A stretch of DNA of 64,000 nucleotides. Origin: CAZOWL01 sp964583605. Lineage in GTDB: Bacteria > Pseudomonadota > Gammaproteobacteria > Chromatiales > Chromatiaceae. The notes under the pieces were generated by a model, which had not been told where the DNA came from, ran no database searches, and was given only the letters and a program-made list of their open reading frames with translations. The stretch lies in NCBI GenBank assembly GCA_964583605.1, contig CAZOWL010000006.1, positions 25,311-89,310 of the forward strand, in the 5' to 3' direction. This document shows, piece after piece, positions 17,274 through 26,329 of the stretch (position 1 is its first letter; each line of letters starts with the position of its first letter). A program made the translations under genes and the position numbers.

Positions 17274-19046
17274 ATGTACTCCCGATCGGTCCTTATTGGC
17301 TTACTGTTCCTCGCCCCTGCGCTCGCAGCCGGGTCCTCTCTCAGCGCAACGCTCGGCGCCGATGGTGGCAAGCCGAGATTGGCGGCGGTTAGTGAGGTCC
17401 AGGTTGCACGGGCCACGTCCGATCAGCACGATGACGAGCCGATTCGCGGTCTGTCGGCTGATTTGGTTTACTCGATTCTGGTTGGTGAGGTCGCCTCTCA
17501 GCGTGGCGATCTGGGCACGGCCTTCACCCACTACCTGGAAGCGGCGCGGCTCTCCGCCGAGGCGCCGATGGCCGAGCTCGCGACCCAATCGGCACTGGCG
17601 GCCAACGATCTGCAGGCGGCCCAGCGGGGCGTCGCCTTGTGGCTGGAGCTGGATCCGGAGGCCGTCGTCCCTCGGCTCGCCGCGGCGCACGTCGCCCTGC
17701 GGCTCGGAAAACGGCAGCACGCGGCCCTCCACCTGCAGAAGGTCGTCGAGCTCAGCGGGTCCGACGAGGCAGAAGGCCTGCTCGAGATCGCAGCCGTGAT
17801 CGCGACGATCAGCCCCGTTGATCAACGATTGGAGTTGATGCGGGCGCTGGTCGCGGTCGCGCCGGGCGACGCGGACGCCCACTACGCGCTGGCCATGGTC
17901 GCGGCCGATGCGGATGACTACGAGGCGGCCGCCGCCGCGGCGCGCGAGGCCCTGAGGCTGCGGCCGGAGTGGGATAAGCCCCGCCTGATCTTGGTGCGCA
18001 TCCTCCTGGCTCAGAACAAGCGCGTCGAGGCGCGCGAGGTCTTGGAGGACTTCGTTGACGCGACACCCGAGAACCATGTCCTGCGCATGCTTTATGCCCA
18101 ACTGTTGGTCGAGGACCGAGAGTTCTCGAACGCCCGAAATGTGTTCGAGCGGATGCTCCACAGCACACCGAAGGAGCCGGACGTGCTGTTCGCTATCGGG
18201 ATACTGTCACTGCAGTTGGAGGACACGGCCGCGGCGCGCGACTATTTCGAGCGGCTTTATGCGACCGGCCAGCGACGCGACGACGCGGCCCTCTACCTGG
18301 GGCAGATCGCCGAGATCGATGGTGAGCTCGACGAGGCGCTTGCCTGGTACGAGAAGGTTTCGGGCGAGGGCGAGCTCGACGCGCAGGTGCGTAGCGCGCG
18401 CGCCCGGGCCGCGATGGGCGAGATCGACAAGGCCCAAGAGGTCCTGCAGCGTCTTCGCGACCAATTTCCTGAGCATGCCGTGACCATGTGGCTCATCGAG
18501 GCCGAGACGCTGCGTGAGCACGGTCGCTCGGACATGATCATGGCCACCTACAATGAGGCGCTGAGCGCCCATCCGGGCAACGCCGAGCTGCTCTATGCGC
18601 GGGCCCTCTACGCGGTCTCCCTTGGCCAGGTCGAGGTCCTGGAACAGGATCTGCGCGCGATCCTCGCGGCCAATCCGGACCATGCCGATGCACTCAACGC
18701 GCTCGGCTATACGCTCGCTGACCGCACCGATCGGCTCCAGGAGGCCTACGGCTACATCGAGCGGGCCCTTGCGTTAAAGCCTGAAGAACCGGCGGTGCTC
18801 GACAGCATGGGCTGGGTCTTGTTCCGGCTCGGCCGTCACGACGAGGCGCTCTCTTATCTGCGGAAGGCCTACGAGCGGATGCCCGATGGCGAGATCGCCG
18901 CCCATCTCGGTGAGGTGCTCTGGGTCGCGGGCCAGCGTGACGAGGCCTGGCGGATCTGGGACGAGGCGTTGGCCGCCGATCCAGATCACGAGTACCTTCA
19001 GAGCGTGATCGGCCGCTACCGTTACTCCAGAAAGGACGGCGAGTAA
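17274..19046 (+). CDS. TPR-repeat protein, exported
   Basis: About 590 residues from the ATG at 17274 (MYSRSVLIGLLFLAPALAAG, a signal peptide); an upstream open extension is ignored. Tetratricopeptide repeats fill most of the protein. Examples are SAEAPMAELATQSALAANDL, the Asn-Pro-rich IDGELDEALAWYEKVSGEGE, and the C-terminal DSMGWVLFRLGRHDEALSYL. It corresponds to the TPR protein found beside hemA in Pseudomonas and related genomes, where it precedes lolB. Here its TAA stop overlaps the ispE ATG (TAATG), leaving no room for lolB. Likely an envelope scaffold; the specific role is unknown. Confidence 0.85.
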   Translation: MYSRSVLIGLLFLAPALAAGSSLSATLGADGGKPRLAAVSEVQVARATSDQHDDEPIRGLSADLVYSILVGEVASQRGDLGTAFTHYLEAARLSAEAPMAELATQSALAANDLQAAQRGVALWLELDPEAVVPRLAAAHVALRLGKRQHAALHLQKVVELSGSDEAEGLLEIAAVIATISPVDQRLELMRALVAVAPGDADAHYALAMVAADADDYEAAAAAAREALRLRPEWDKPRLILVRILLAQNKRVEAREVLEDFVDATPENHVLRMLYAQLLVEDREFSNARNVFERMLHSTPKEPDVLFAIGILSLQLEDTAAARDYFERLYATGQRRDDAALYLGQIAEIDGELDEALAWYEKVSGEGELDAQVRSARARAAMGEIDKAQEVLQRLRDQFPEHAVTMWLIEAETLREHGRSDMIMATYNEALSAHPGNAELLYARALYAVSLGQVEVLEQDLRAILAANPDHADALNALGYTLADRTDRLQEAYGYIERALALKPEEPAVLDSMGWVLFRLGRHDEALSYLRKAYERMPDGEIAAHLGEVLWVAGQRDEAWRIWDEALAADPDHEYLQSVIGRYRYSRKDGE

Positions 19047-19915
19047 TGGACGGTCCCGGGATGTGGCGTGAGCCATGGCCGGCCCCCGCCAAGCTCAATC
19101 TGATGCTGCGTGTGCTGGGGCGCCGTGCCGACGGCTACCACCGCCTGCAGACCGTCTTCCAGTTCATCGATCTCTGTGACGAGTTGACCTTCAGCCCCAG
19201 GCCGGCCGGCCAGATCGAGCGGCTGAATACACTGGCGGGGGTTGAGCCCGAGCGCGATCTCGTGGTCCGCGCCGCGCGCATGCTGCAGCGCGCGACGGGC
19301 TGTCGCGAGGGTGTTGCGATCTCTGTGAGCAAGCGACTGCCAATGGGCGGCGGTCTCGGTGGCGGCAGCTCGGATGCCGCAACGACATTGCTAGTGCTCG
19401 ACCGGCTCTGGGGCACGTGCCTCGGGATCGATGCCCTCGCCGGGCTTGGACTCCAGCTTGGTGCCGATGTCCCGGTGTTCGTGCGGGGGCGCGCGGCCTG
19501 GGGCGAGGGGGTCGGTGAGGAGCTTGTGCCGATCGACCTCCCCGAGCCCTGGTACCTGGTCGTGATCCCGCCCTGCGAGGTGGCGACGGCGGCCGTCTTC
19601 GCCGATGAGCACTTGACAAGGAATTCATCCCCGATCACACTGCAGGGCTTTCTGTCCGGTGACGCGCGGAACGACTGTTTGCCCGTGGTCGCGCGACGCT
19701 GTGCGGAGGTGGCGGCAGCGCTCGAGTGGCTAGAGGCATGGGGTGAGGCGCGCCTCACCGGCACGGGCTCCTGCGTCTTTGCGGCCTTTGGAACAGGCGA
19801 ATCGGCTCACGCGGCGCTGGCGCAGGTACCCAGTCGGTTCAGGGCCTTCGTCGCCCGCGGCCGTAATCGGTCTCCCCTGTGGGAGCGTTTGGAAGCGTCT
19901 GAGCGTTTGACCTAA
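19046..19915 (+). CDS. ispE: 4-diphosphocytidyl-2-C-methyl-D-erythritol kinase
   Basis: 289 residues. It phosphorylates CDP-methylerythritol in the MEP pathway of isoprenoid precursor synthesis. GHMP-kinase features: PAPAKLNLMLRVLGRRADGY at the N-terminus and the ATP loop PMGGGLGGGSSDAATTLLVL around residue 98. Further on are LGADVPVFVRGRAAWGEGVG and the C-terminal RLTGTGSCVFAAF. Its start overlaps the TPR gene stop by one base. Its TAA stop is also the left boundary triplet of repeat copy D. tRNA-Gln and prs follow, the usual order. Confidence 0.95.
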   Translation: MDGPGMWREPWPAPAKLNLMLRVLGRRADGYHRLQTVFQFIDLCDELTFSPRPAGQIERLNTLAGVEPERDLVVRAARMLQRATGCREGVAISVSKRLPMGGGLGGGSSDAATTLLVLDRLWGTCLGIDALAGLGLQLGADVPVFVRGRAAWGEGVGEELVPIDLPEPWYLVVIPPCEVATAAVFADEHLTRNSSPITLQGFLSGDARNDCLPVVARRCAEVAAALEWLEAWGEARLTGTGSCVFAAFGTGESAHAALAQVPSRFRAFVARGRNRSPLWERLEASERLT

Positions 19916-20038
19916 CGATCATGGGGCAAGCCGAGCCACCCCGGACGATGAAATGGCGCCTCGCCCCTGATTGTTCCCTCACCCCAACCCTCTCCCAGAG
20001 GGCGAGGGAGCGAGCGTGCTGCGCGGGTTTCATTGTAA
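19913..20038 (+). repeat. Interspersed repeat copy D
   Basis: Bounded by TAA on both sides. The left TAA is the ispE stop codon; the right TAA (20036-20038) is directly followed by the first base of tRNA-Gln. Confidence 0.85.
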
Positions 20039-20113
20039 TGGGGCGTCGCCAAGCGGTAAGGCACTGGGTTTTGATCCCAGCATTCCCAGGTTCGAATCCT
20101 GGCGCCCCAGCCA
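20039..20113 (+). tRNA. tRNA-Gln (anticodon TTG)
   Basis: A 75-nt cloverleaf. The acceptor stem is TGGGGCG paired with CGCCCCA. The anticodon stem CTGGG/CCCAG carries loop TTTTGAT (anticodon TTG at 20071-20073). The T arm holds GGTTCGAATCC, followed by discriminator G and an encoded CCA. Its position between ispE and prs is the conserved one. The 5' end directly abuts an interspersed repeat. Confidence 0.97.
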
Positions 20114-20240
20114 TCTTCGGGCATCGCCGAACTGCGTCGCCGCGAGCCCTATCCGCCAGGTCCGAGCGTCTGTCGCGCCGCGCTCCATGCTGGAGAGGGA
20201 AGGTGCCGGCGCTCTGCGCAGCAATCTGAGGTCTAGCGCC

Positions 20241-21194
20241 GTGGCCACCAGCCAGATGATGGTGTTCACCGGGAACGCCAACCCGGATCTCGCCGCCGAG
20301 ATCGCCGGTCACCTGAGCTTGCCGCTCGGGAAGGCCGTTGTTGGGCAGTTCAGCGACGGCGAGGTGATGACGGAGATCCAAGAGAACGTCCGTGGGCGCG
20401 ACGTCTTCGTCGTCCAGCCGACCTGCGCTCCGACCAATGATAACCTGATGGAGTTGTTGGTCATGATCGATGCCCTGCGTTGGGCGTCGGCCAAGCGCGT
20501 GACCGCGGTGATCCCTTACTTCGGCTATGCCCGGCAGGACCGACGGCCACGCTCGGCGCGCGTGCCGATCACGGCCAGGTTGGTGGCCAAGGCGATCGGG
20601 AATGCCGGGGCCGACCGAGTGCTCACCGTCGACCTGCACGCCGACCAGATTCAGGGCTTCTTCGATATCCCGGTCGACAACGTCTATGCCTCGCCGATCC
20701 TGCTCGGCGACGTCTGGCGCCAGAAATATCCGCGCTTGATCGTCGTCTCGCCCGATGTCGGTGGCGTGGTGCGCGCGCGTGCCCTGGCCAAACGGCTCGA
20801 TGATGCCGATCTGGCGATCATCGACAAGCGGCGGCCTCGTGCCAACGAGGCCAAGATCATGAACATCATCGGTGATGTCGAAGGGCGCTCGTGCGTGCTC
20901 GTCGACGACCTTGTCGACACCGCGGGCACCCTGTGTCGAGCCGCGGCGGCACTCAAGGAGCGCGGTGCGGCAATGGTCGTTGCCTACTGCACGCACGCCG
21001 TGCTCTCCGGTCCGGCCGTCGAGAATATCAGCGCGTCCGAAATGGATGAGCTGGTGGTGACGAACACGATTCCACTGCGACCCGACGCGCTCGCTTGCGG
21101 GCGGATCCGCCAATTGAGTATCGGTGAGTTGTTGGGGGAGACGATACGGCGTGTCTCGAGTGACGAGTCGGTCAGCTCACTCTTCGTCGATTAG
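20241..21194 (+). CDS. prs: Ribose-phosphate pyrophosphokinase
   Basis: 317 residues from the GTG at 20241, preceded by TGAGGTCTAGCGCC; the open frame to 19971 is read-through from repeat D and the tRNA. The enzyme makes PRPP from ribose-5-phosphate and ATP for nucleotide, histidine and NAD synthesis. Signatures: MMVFTGNANPDLA, FSDGEVMTEIQENVRGRDVF, YFGYARQDRRPRSARVPITA, LTVDLHADQIQGFFDIPVDN, and the PRPP loop VLVDDLVDTAGTL. Length and motifs are normal. It lies in the ispE-tRNA-prs-rplY-pth block. Confidence 0.96.
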   Translation: MATSQMMVFTGNANPDLAAEIAGHLSLPLGKAVVGQFSDGEVMTEIQENVRGRDVFVVQPTCAPTNDNLMELLVMIDALRWASAKRVTAVIPYFGYARQDRRPRSARVPITARLVAKAIGNAGADRVLTVDLHADQIQGFFDIPVDNVYASPILLGDVWRQKYPRLIVVSPDVGGVVRARALAKRLDDADLAIIDKRRPRANEAKIMNIIGDVEGRSCVLVDDLVDTAGTLCRAAAALKERGAAMVVAYCTHAVLSGPAVENISASEMDELVVTNTIPLRPDALACGRIRQLSIGELLGETIRRVSSDESVSSLFVD

Positions 21195-21303
21195 TCGCCA
21201 CACGTCCGAGCCCGCCGAGATGTGATTCACTTCCTTCATGCCGCCGACCTGGTCGCGGGTCCCGGTATGTCTATCCACAACCGAGCCAAGATGGAGTGCG
21301 CCC

Positions 21304-21921
21304 ATGAGCGTAAGCTTCGAAATGATCGCAGAGCCCCGCCGTGACGCAGGGAAGGGTGCGAGCCGCCGCCTGCGTCGCGCCGGACAGGTGCCCGCTATTG
21401 TCTACGGTGGCCACAAAGAGCCGGAGCCGATCTCGCTGCTGCACAACGATCTCGTGAACAACCTAAAGCACGAGGCCTTCTACTCGCACCTGCTCACCCT
21501 GAAGGTAGGCGATACGGAGACCAAGGTGGTGCTGAAGGATCTGCAACGCCACCCGGCCAAGCCGCTGATCCTGCATGTCGACTTCCTGCGAGTCAGCGCC
21601 GACGAGAAGCTCCGCATGGTCGTGCCGCTGCACTTCCTCAACGAGGCGCAGTGCAAGGGCGTGAAGGTGGGCGGTCGCGTGTCGCACAACATCACCGAGG
21701 TGGAGGTCAGCTGCCTTCCTGAAGACCTGCCGGAGTTCATCGCTATCGACATGTCCGAGATGGGCGTCGGGGAGATCCTGCATCTGTCCGAGATCCAGCT
21801 GCCGGCCGGCGTGGCGCTCGCTCATGCGCCGGACCCGGATGAGCCGGTCGTCATGGTCTACAGCGGCCAGAGCGGTGCGGCCGCCGAGGAGGGCGGAGCA
21901 GCCGGCGAGGAGGCCTCCTGA
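21304..21921 (+). CDS. rplY: 50S ribosomal protein L25/general stress protein Ctc
   Basis: 205 residues from the ATG at 21304, preceded by AGATGGAGTGCGCCC. This is the long, two-domain (TL5/CTC) form. The N-terminal 5S rRNA-binding L25 domain (EPRRDAGKGASRRLRRAGQV, then PAIVYGG) is followed by a beta-rich C-domain (VPLHFLNEAQCKGVKVGGRV). An Ala/Glu/Gly tail closes it. It binds 5S rRNA in the large subunit. It follows prs by 109 bp and precedes pth, as in Pseudomonas. Confidence 0.95.
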   Translation: MSVSFEMIAEPRRDAGKGASRRLRRAGQVPAIVYGGHKEPEPISLLHNDLVNNLKHEAFYSHLLTLKVGDTETKVVLKDLQRHPAKPLILHVDFLRVSADEKLRMVVPLHFLNEAQCKGVKVGGRVSHNITEVEVSCLPEDLPEFIAIDMSEMGVGEILHLSEIQLPAGVALAHAPDPDEPVVMVYSGQSGAAAEEGGAAGEEAS

Positions 21922-21967
21922 CCGGAAGGGAACCGGGGCATCCGGGCGGCAGCCAGGGCAGTAGCAG

Positions 21968-22573
21968 GTGACGGTGGCCGGCGCGGTGGCCGAGGACGGC
22001 ATCCGGCTTATTGTCGGACTCGGCAACCCTGGCGCCCAATACGAGTCGACGCGCCACAACGTCGGTTTTTGGCTCCTCGATCGCCTTGCCGCGCGCCACG
22101 GCGTTGCCTTTCGCAACGAGAGCAAGCTGCATGGGATGGTCGGCCGCGTCATGCTGGCCGGTCAGGATCTGCGACTCCTCAAGCCGGCTACCTTCATGAA
22201 TCGCAGCGGTCAATCCGTCGCGGCCATGGCCCGCTACTTCGACATCGCGCCAAGGCAGATTCTTATCGCCCACGACGAGCTCGACCTGCCCGCCGGCGTC
22301 GTGCGCCTCAAGTACGCTGGGGGCCATGCCGGGCACAATGGCCTGCGCGACACGATCCAGCAGCTCGGCAGCCGCGACTTCTGGCGCCTGCGGATCGGCA
22401 TCAGTCATCCCGGTGACAAGGCCCAGGTCGTCGGCTACGTCCTGAGCCGAGCGCCTCGGGATGAGGAGACACAGATCCTCGGGGCGCTTGATGATGCCGA
22501 TACCTGCCTGCCTGAGCTCGTCGCTGGCCAGTTTCAGCTCGCGATGAACCGCCTGCACGGCGGCCTGCGCTGA
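21968..22573 (+). CDS. pth: Peptidyl-tRNA hydrolase
   Basis: 201 residues from a GTG at 21968. It releases peptides from prematurely dropped peptidyl-tRNA. Motifs: LIVGLGNPGAQYESTRHNVG, containing the catalytic His; FMNRSGQSVAAMARYF; HDELDLPAGVVRLKYAGGHA; and GHNGLRDTIQQLGSRDFWRL. The N-terminal 12 residues are a little longer than usual, so a later start is possible. It ends the prs-rplY-pth run. ychF, often next, is absent and a convergent chemoreceptor gene follows. Confidence 0.95.
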   Translation: MTVAGAVAEDGIRLIVGLGNPGAQYESTRHNVGFWLLDRLAARHGVAFRNESKLHGMVGRVMLAGQDLRLLKPATFMNRSGQSVAAMARYFDIAPRQILIAHDELDLPAGVVRLKYAGGHAGHNGLRDTIQQLGSRDFWRLRIGISHPGDKAQVVGYVLSRAPRDEETQILGALDDADTCLPELVAGQFQLAMNRLHGGLR

Positions 22574-22668
22574 GGCCCTTTCTGTCAACAAGCCTGGGGT
22601 CCGACGGCTCGCCTGCCGCGCGAAGGCCGCTAGGCTAACGCGCCGGAGCAAGCCACTCGAGCGAGCCG

Positions 22669-25518
22669 CTAGACGCGAAATCGATTCACCATCTCGTTGA
22701 GGCCCTCGGCCAGGCGCGAGAGCTCCAGTGCACTCTGGCGGACCTGCGAGCTGCTCTCGCTCATCTCCTTCGCCGAGCTGTTGACCAGCGCCACCTCGCG
22801 GGTGATCTCCGCGGCCACGGTGGAGCTCTGGGCGACGTTGTCGTTGACCTCGGCGATCCCCTGAGATGTCTGGGAGATGTTCGTGGAGATCTCCTGCGTC
22901 GCGGCGGTCTGCTGCGCGACGGCGGTAGCGATCGTGGCGACGATCTCGTTGACCTCGCGAATCACCTTGGTGATCTCGCGGATCTCGACAACGGTGGAGT
23001 CGGTCGATTCCTGTATCCCACCGATCTGGGCACGAATGGACATCGTCGATTCGGCGGTCTTCTTGGCCAGCTCCTTGATTTCATTGGCGACGACCGCGAA
23101 GCCCTTGCCGGCCTCACCGGCGCGGGCCGCCTCGATCGTGGCATTGAGCGCCAACAGGTTGGTCTGCTCGGAGATCTCGGTGATCGCCTCGGTCACCTTG
23201 TCGATCTCCTGAGCCGCCTCGCCCAGCGCGCGGACCTTCTCCGACGCGGCCTGTGCCTGGCCAACGGCCTTCCCCGACACCGTGCGGGCGCTGTCGGTGC
23301 TTCGGGCGATCTCGCGAATCGTCGTCGACATCTCCTCCGATGCCGACGCGATCATGTTTGTGTTGGTCGCGGATTGCTCCATCGCGGCCGAGACGCCGTT
23401 CAGATTGCTCGACATCTCCTCGATGGCGGCGGCGACGGTGCTGGCGTTACCGGCCGTGCTCCCGGCCGTGGCGGTGAGCTGATCGGATACCGCCGACAGC
23501 TCCGTCGACGATGCGGTCAGCGTCCCGACGCCGGCGGCGATATCGCGAATCATCACCTGTAGCTTCTCCATGAACTGATTGAAGCGCAGCGCCAGCTCAC
23601 CCACCTCGTCGCCGCTCTTCACCGGCAGGCGCAGGGTCAGGTCGCCCCCACCGTGGGCAAGCTCCGTCAGACTCTCGACCACGTTGCGGACCGGCCGGAC
23701 GATGCCGGCGGCGAGGACCAGCGCAAGCGCGATGATGATGGCGGTACCAATGGCCCCGATCAGCAGCATGATCCACTTCAACGCCGCGACGGACGCAAAG
23801 GCCTCCGCCTGGTCGATCTCGGCGATGATGGCCCAGGTCACTTCCCCGATCGTCAAGGGCGCATAGGCGCTCAGGACCGAGCTGCCTTGGTAATCCTTGA
23901 TGATCTGCGTATCGCTTCGGCCGGCCAGTGCCTCGCGGGATGCCAGCGTGTCCACCTGGCCCCGGTCTGGATTGGCAAAGGATGCGCGAATCGTATGGTG
24001 TACGGGGTCCAGGTAGCTGTCCGAGCGCATCAGTCTATCGGGCCCGACCAGATAGCTCTCGCCCGTCTCGCCCATCCCGGCGCGCTGAGTCATGATCGCG
24101 TTGATCGCATCCGTCGAGAGCTGCAAGGCGACGACCAGCGCCACCTTGCCGTCCTCCATCACCGGGGCCGCGATAAAGGCCGCCGGCTCATTGTCGCTTG
24201 GCGCGTAGGGGGCGAAATCGGCCATCGCATAGTCCTTGTCCTGCAGGACCCGCCGCGTGAGCTGTCCGAGGCCGGAATCGGCATAGGGGCCATCGATCAT
24301 GTTGGTGCCATGATCCTCCTCTTTCGTCACCGTATAGAAGACGGTGCCGTTGGGGTGGATCAGGAAGAGGTCGTAGTAGCCGTAGTGGTCGATGTATTTC
24401 GCGAAGTAGTCGGCCTCCTGCTCGGCCGCCTGGGCGACGATCGCCTCCTCGAGATCCATCTTGGTCACGCAGGCCCAATCGAGGCCGGCGATCTGCAGCG
24501 GGGCATAGGCGACGAGCACCAGCTTGCCGGCGCTGTCGGTGTAGATTCCCATCCCATCGTGGCCGCTCAGTGCGCGCTCGATGTAGGGCGTCCTGATCGG
24601 ATACCCGACGACGTACCGGCCGTCACCCATCGTCAGCATGTCGCTGCGGAACGCGACTGCCTCCCCCAGCTTTCCGACGACGTAGGTCTCACCGCTCCGG
24701 CCCATACCCTGCCGGCGCTGCACGATTTCATTGGTCTTGTCCGTGGGGACCCTAAAGCCGATGGCACCGAGCAGATCGCCGCCACGGTCTCTCACCTGCG
24801 CTAGCATGAAGGCCTCTGGCTGCCCGCCCGATGGGGTGTAAGGCTCGAAGTCAGCGACAGCGATCTCGTCTGGGCCGCCGTCAACAAGACGGGAGAAGGC
24901 CTTGCCAAGCCCTGAATCCTTGAGGTAGCTGAGCGGTATGCTCATCCCGAGGTCCCTCTCGCGGGCAACGGTGTAGACGATATCGCCATCCCATTGAATC
25001 AGTAAGATGTCTTCCCAGCCGTAGCGATCCATCACATGCTTCATGCGCGGGTCGACGCGCTCGGCGATCGCCGAGTAGGCCGGCGTCATCGTCGTCTCGC
25101 CGACCTCCTCGAAGGCACGACTCAGGTCGCGCAGCGCGTCCCGGACGAAGGGATCGCCCGTCAAGGTCGCGAGCTGGGTCTGCATCGATGAGAAATAATC
25201 CTGCAGTTGAGCTTCTTTGAGCTCCTGCACCGTATTGAGCTTGGTGAAAGCGGCGTCTTGTAGGGACGCGATTGTCTCCAGCAGTACGCCCATGTCCCCT
25301 TCGCGCTCGCTGAAGTAGCGCTGGATCTGGGCCTTCTTGACCTCGCGAACGAGCGTGAGTCGATCGAACGACTGCTCGGACAAGGCATCGCTCGCCTTGA
25401 TAACCGATACGAGACTCACGATGGCGAAAGGAGTGACACCCACGGCGAGGAAGGCCAACAGCAGCTTTCTGCCCAGGGTCAGCTGCCTTAGAGATCCCTT
25501 CGGACCCGTCCCGTTCAT
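22669..25518 (-). CDS. Methyl-accepting chemotaxis protein with duplicated sensor module
   Basis: 949 residues from the ATG at 25516-25518, after GGTGGAGGCGAC (clear ribosome site). An N-terminal membrane helix (KLLLAFLAVGVTPFAIVSLV) leads to a large periplasmic sensor. It holds two similar modules, near residues 165-330 and 375-560. Each has an aromatic-rich DLLLI-type strand, YTV, DSGLG, ADFxPYxPS and RxGMGxxGE. A second helix, a HAMP domain (around 605-660) and a long cytoplasmic coiled coil follow. The signalling hairpin is SEQTNLLALNATIEAARAGE. It relays ligand binding to CheA/CheW. The ligand is unknown and no other che genes are nearby. Confidence 0.92.
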   Translation of the reverse strand: MNGTGPKGSLRQLTLGRKLLLAFLAVGVTPFAIVSLVSVIKASDALSEQSFDRLTLVREVKKAQIQRYFSEREGDMGVLLETIASLQDAAFTKLNTVQELKEAQLQDYFSSMQTQLATLTGDPFVRDALRDLSRAFEEVGETTMTPAYSAIAERVDPRMKHVMDRYGWEDILLIQWDGDIVYTVARERDLGMSIPLSYLKDSGLGKAFSRLVDGGPDEIAVADFEPYTPSGGQPEAFMLAQVRDRGGDLLGAIGFRVPTDKTNEIVQRRQGMGRSGETYVVGKLGEAVAFRSDMLTMGDGRYVVGYPIRTPYIERALSGHDGMGIYTDSAGKLVLVAYAPLQIAGLDWACVTKMDLEEAIVAQAAEQEADYFAKYIDHYGYYDLFLIHPNGTVFYTVTKEEDHGTNMIDGPYADSGLGQLTRRVLQDKDYAMADFAPYAPSDNEPAAFIAAPVMEDGKVALVVALQLSTDAINAIMTQRAGMGETGESYLVGPDRLMRSDSYLDPVHHTIRASFANPDRGQVDTLASREALAGRSDTQIIKDYQGSSVLSAYAPLTIGEVTWAIIAEIDQAEAFASVAALKWIMLLIGAIGTAIIIALALVLAAGIVRPVRNVVESLTELAHGGGDLTLRLPVKSGDEVGELALRFNQFMEKLQVMIRDIAAGVGTLTASSTELSAVSDQLTATAGSTAGNASTVAAAIEEMSSNLNGVSAAMEQSATNTNMIASASEEMSTTIREIARSTDSARTVSGKAVGQAQAASEKVRALGEAAQEIDKVTEAITEISEQTNLLALNATIEAARAGEAGKGFAVVANEIKELAKKTAESTMSIRAQIGGIQESTDSTVVEIREITKVIREVNEIVATIATAVAQQTAATQEISTNISQTSQGIAEVNDNVAQSSTVAAEITREVALVNSSAKEMSESSSQVRQSALELSRLAEGLNEMVNRFRV

Positions 25519-25993
25519 GTCGCCTCCACCTTGCCCGACAGCGCGATCAGGCGCTGCGCGGTTGCCGTCTGTTGCCCGCTCTCGCTGAGCGAAGTACCTG
25601 GCCCAAAATGCTAGGCCAGGAATCAGGGGGGAGGTTGTGATGCGATCCGCTGACCAGGGCGGGCCCCGACGACCCCCTGGGACGCCGTTCACATCTCGAT
25701 GCGGAGTCTCTGGCTCGCGCGAGACGCCCGTGCACGCGGCCTGCGGGTCCCGAGTAGCCTGAGATAATCTCTCGCATTGTCATCGGTCGTCTTGTCGACC
25801 ATGCTTTGATCCTGAACGGAACGGCCAACTTGGAGCCGCCAGCCTCTTGGGGTCAGCCGCTCGCCGGTCGAGCGAGGCGTGCCGGCGGAATGTGTAGGTT
25901 TACGGCAGAATGAACGGCGTCGACGTCGAGATTCTGCAGACTGTGGGGAAACGATGATCCGAGAGACGGAGTACAGGAGGACAGCGGTGCGCC
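25519..25993. other. Gene-free stretch
   Basis: Upstream region of the chemoreceptor gene. Short open frames exist but show no family features or ribosome sites. It probably includes the chemoreceptor promoter; no clear -35/-10 pair is called. Confidence 0.4.
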
Positions 25994-26119
25994 TAACGAT
26001 CATGGGGCGAGCCGACCCACCCCAGACGATGAAATGTCGCCTCGCCCCTGATCGTTCCCTCACCCCAACCCTCTCCCAGAGGGCGAGGGAGCGAAGGTGC
26101 TACGCGATTTTCATGGTAA
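25994..26119 (+). repeat. Interspersed repeat copy E
   Basis: Near-consensus copy bounded by TAA on both sides. It is followed at once by a truncated second copy that shares the TAA at 26117-26119. Confidence 0.85.
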
Positions 26120-26173
26120 CGATCATGGGGCGAGCCACCCCAGACCATGAAATGTCGCCTCGCCCCTGATCGC
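26117..26173 (+). repeat. Truncated interspersed repeat copy E2
   Basis: The left half of the element only (inverted GGGGCGAG block to CTGATCG). It then breaks directly into the remnant of a HEPN-like gene, so the right half was lost or never copied. Confidence 0.75.
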
Positions 26174-26329
26174 GTTGAAACCGTCCGCGTCGTAGACATG
26201 ACTCAGGCGGTTGCGGTCATCGACAGCGGTCAGCAGCGCGAGGTCATCGTCCTCGGAGAGGTGGCCGGCCAGATACCAGGCCTTGACGACTGCGCGGCTA
26301 GATTGTGCCGAGCCGGAGCGATCGGTCCG
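26123..26329 (-). pseudogene. Remnant of a nucleotidyltransferase substrate-binding (HEPN, HI0074-like) protein
   Basis: The minus-strand frame reads VVKAWYLAGHLSEDDDLALL followed by TAVDDRNRLSHVYDADGFNAI. DRNxxSHxY is the signature of the HI0074-type HEPN partner of MNT-domain minimal nucleotidyltransferases. The frame is blocked upstream by a TAG (26330-26332). Downstream it runs into the truncated repeat, which supplies foreign residues and a stop. Only the middle of the usual 130-140 residue protein survives, and no partner nucleotidyltransferase gene is visible nearby. Dead fragment; the family assignment is by pattern recognition only. Confidence 0.55.

Noticed and set aside
25689..26063. 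A 124-codon minus-strand frame beside the chemoreceptor gene
   Set aside because: Its N-terminal part is only the translated interspersed repeat, and the rest has no family features.
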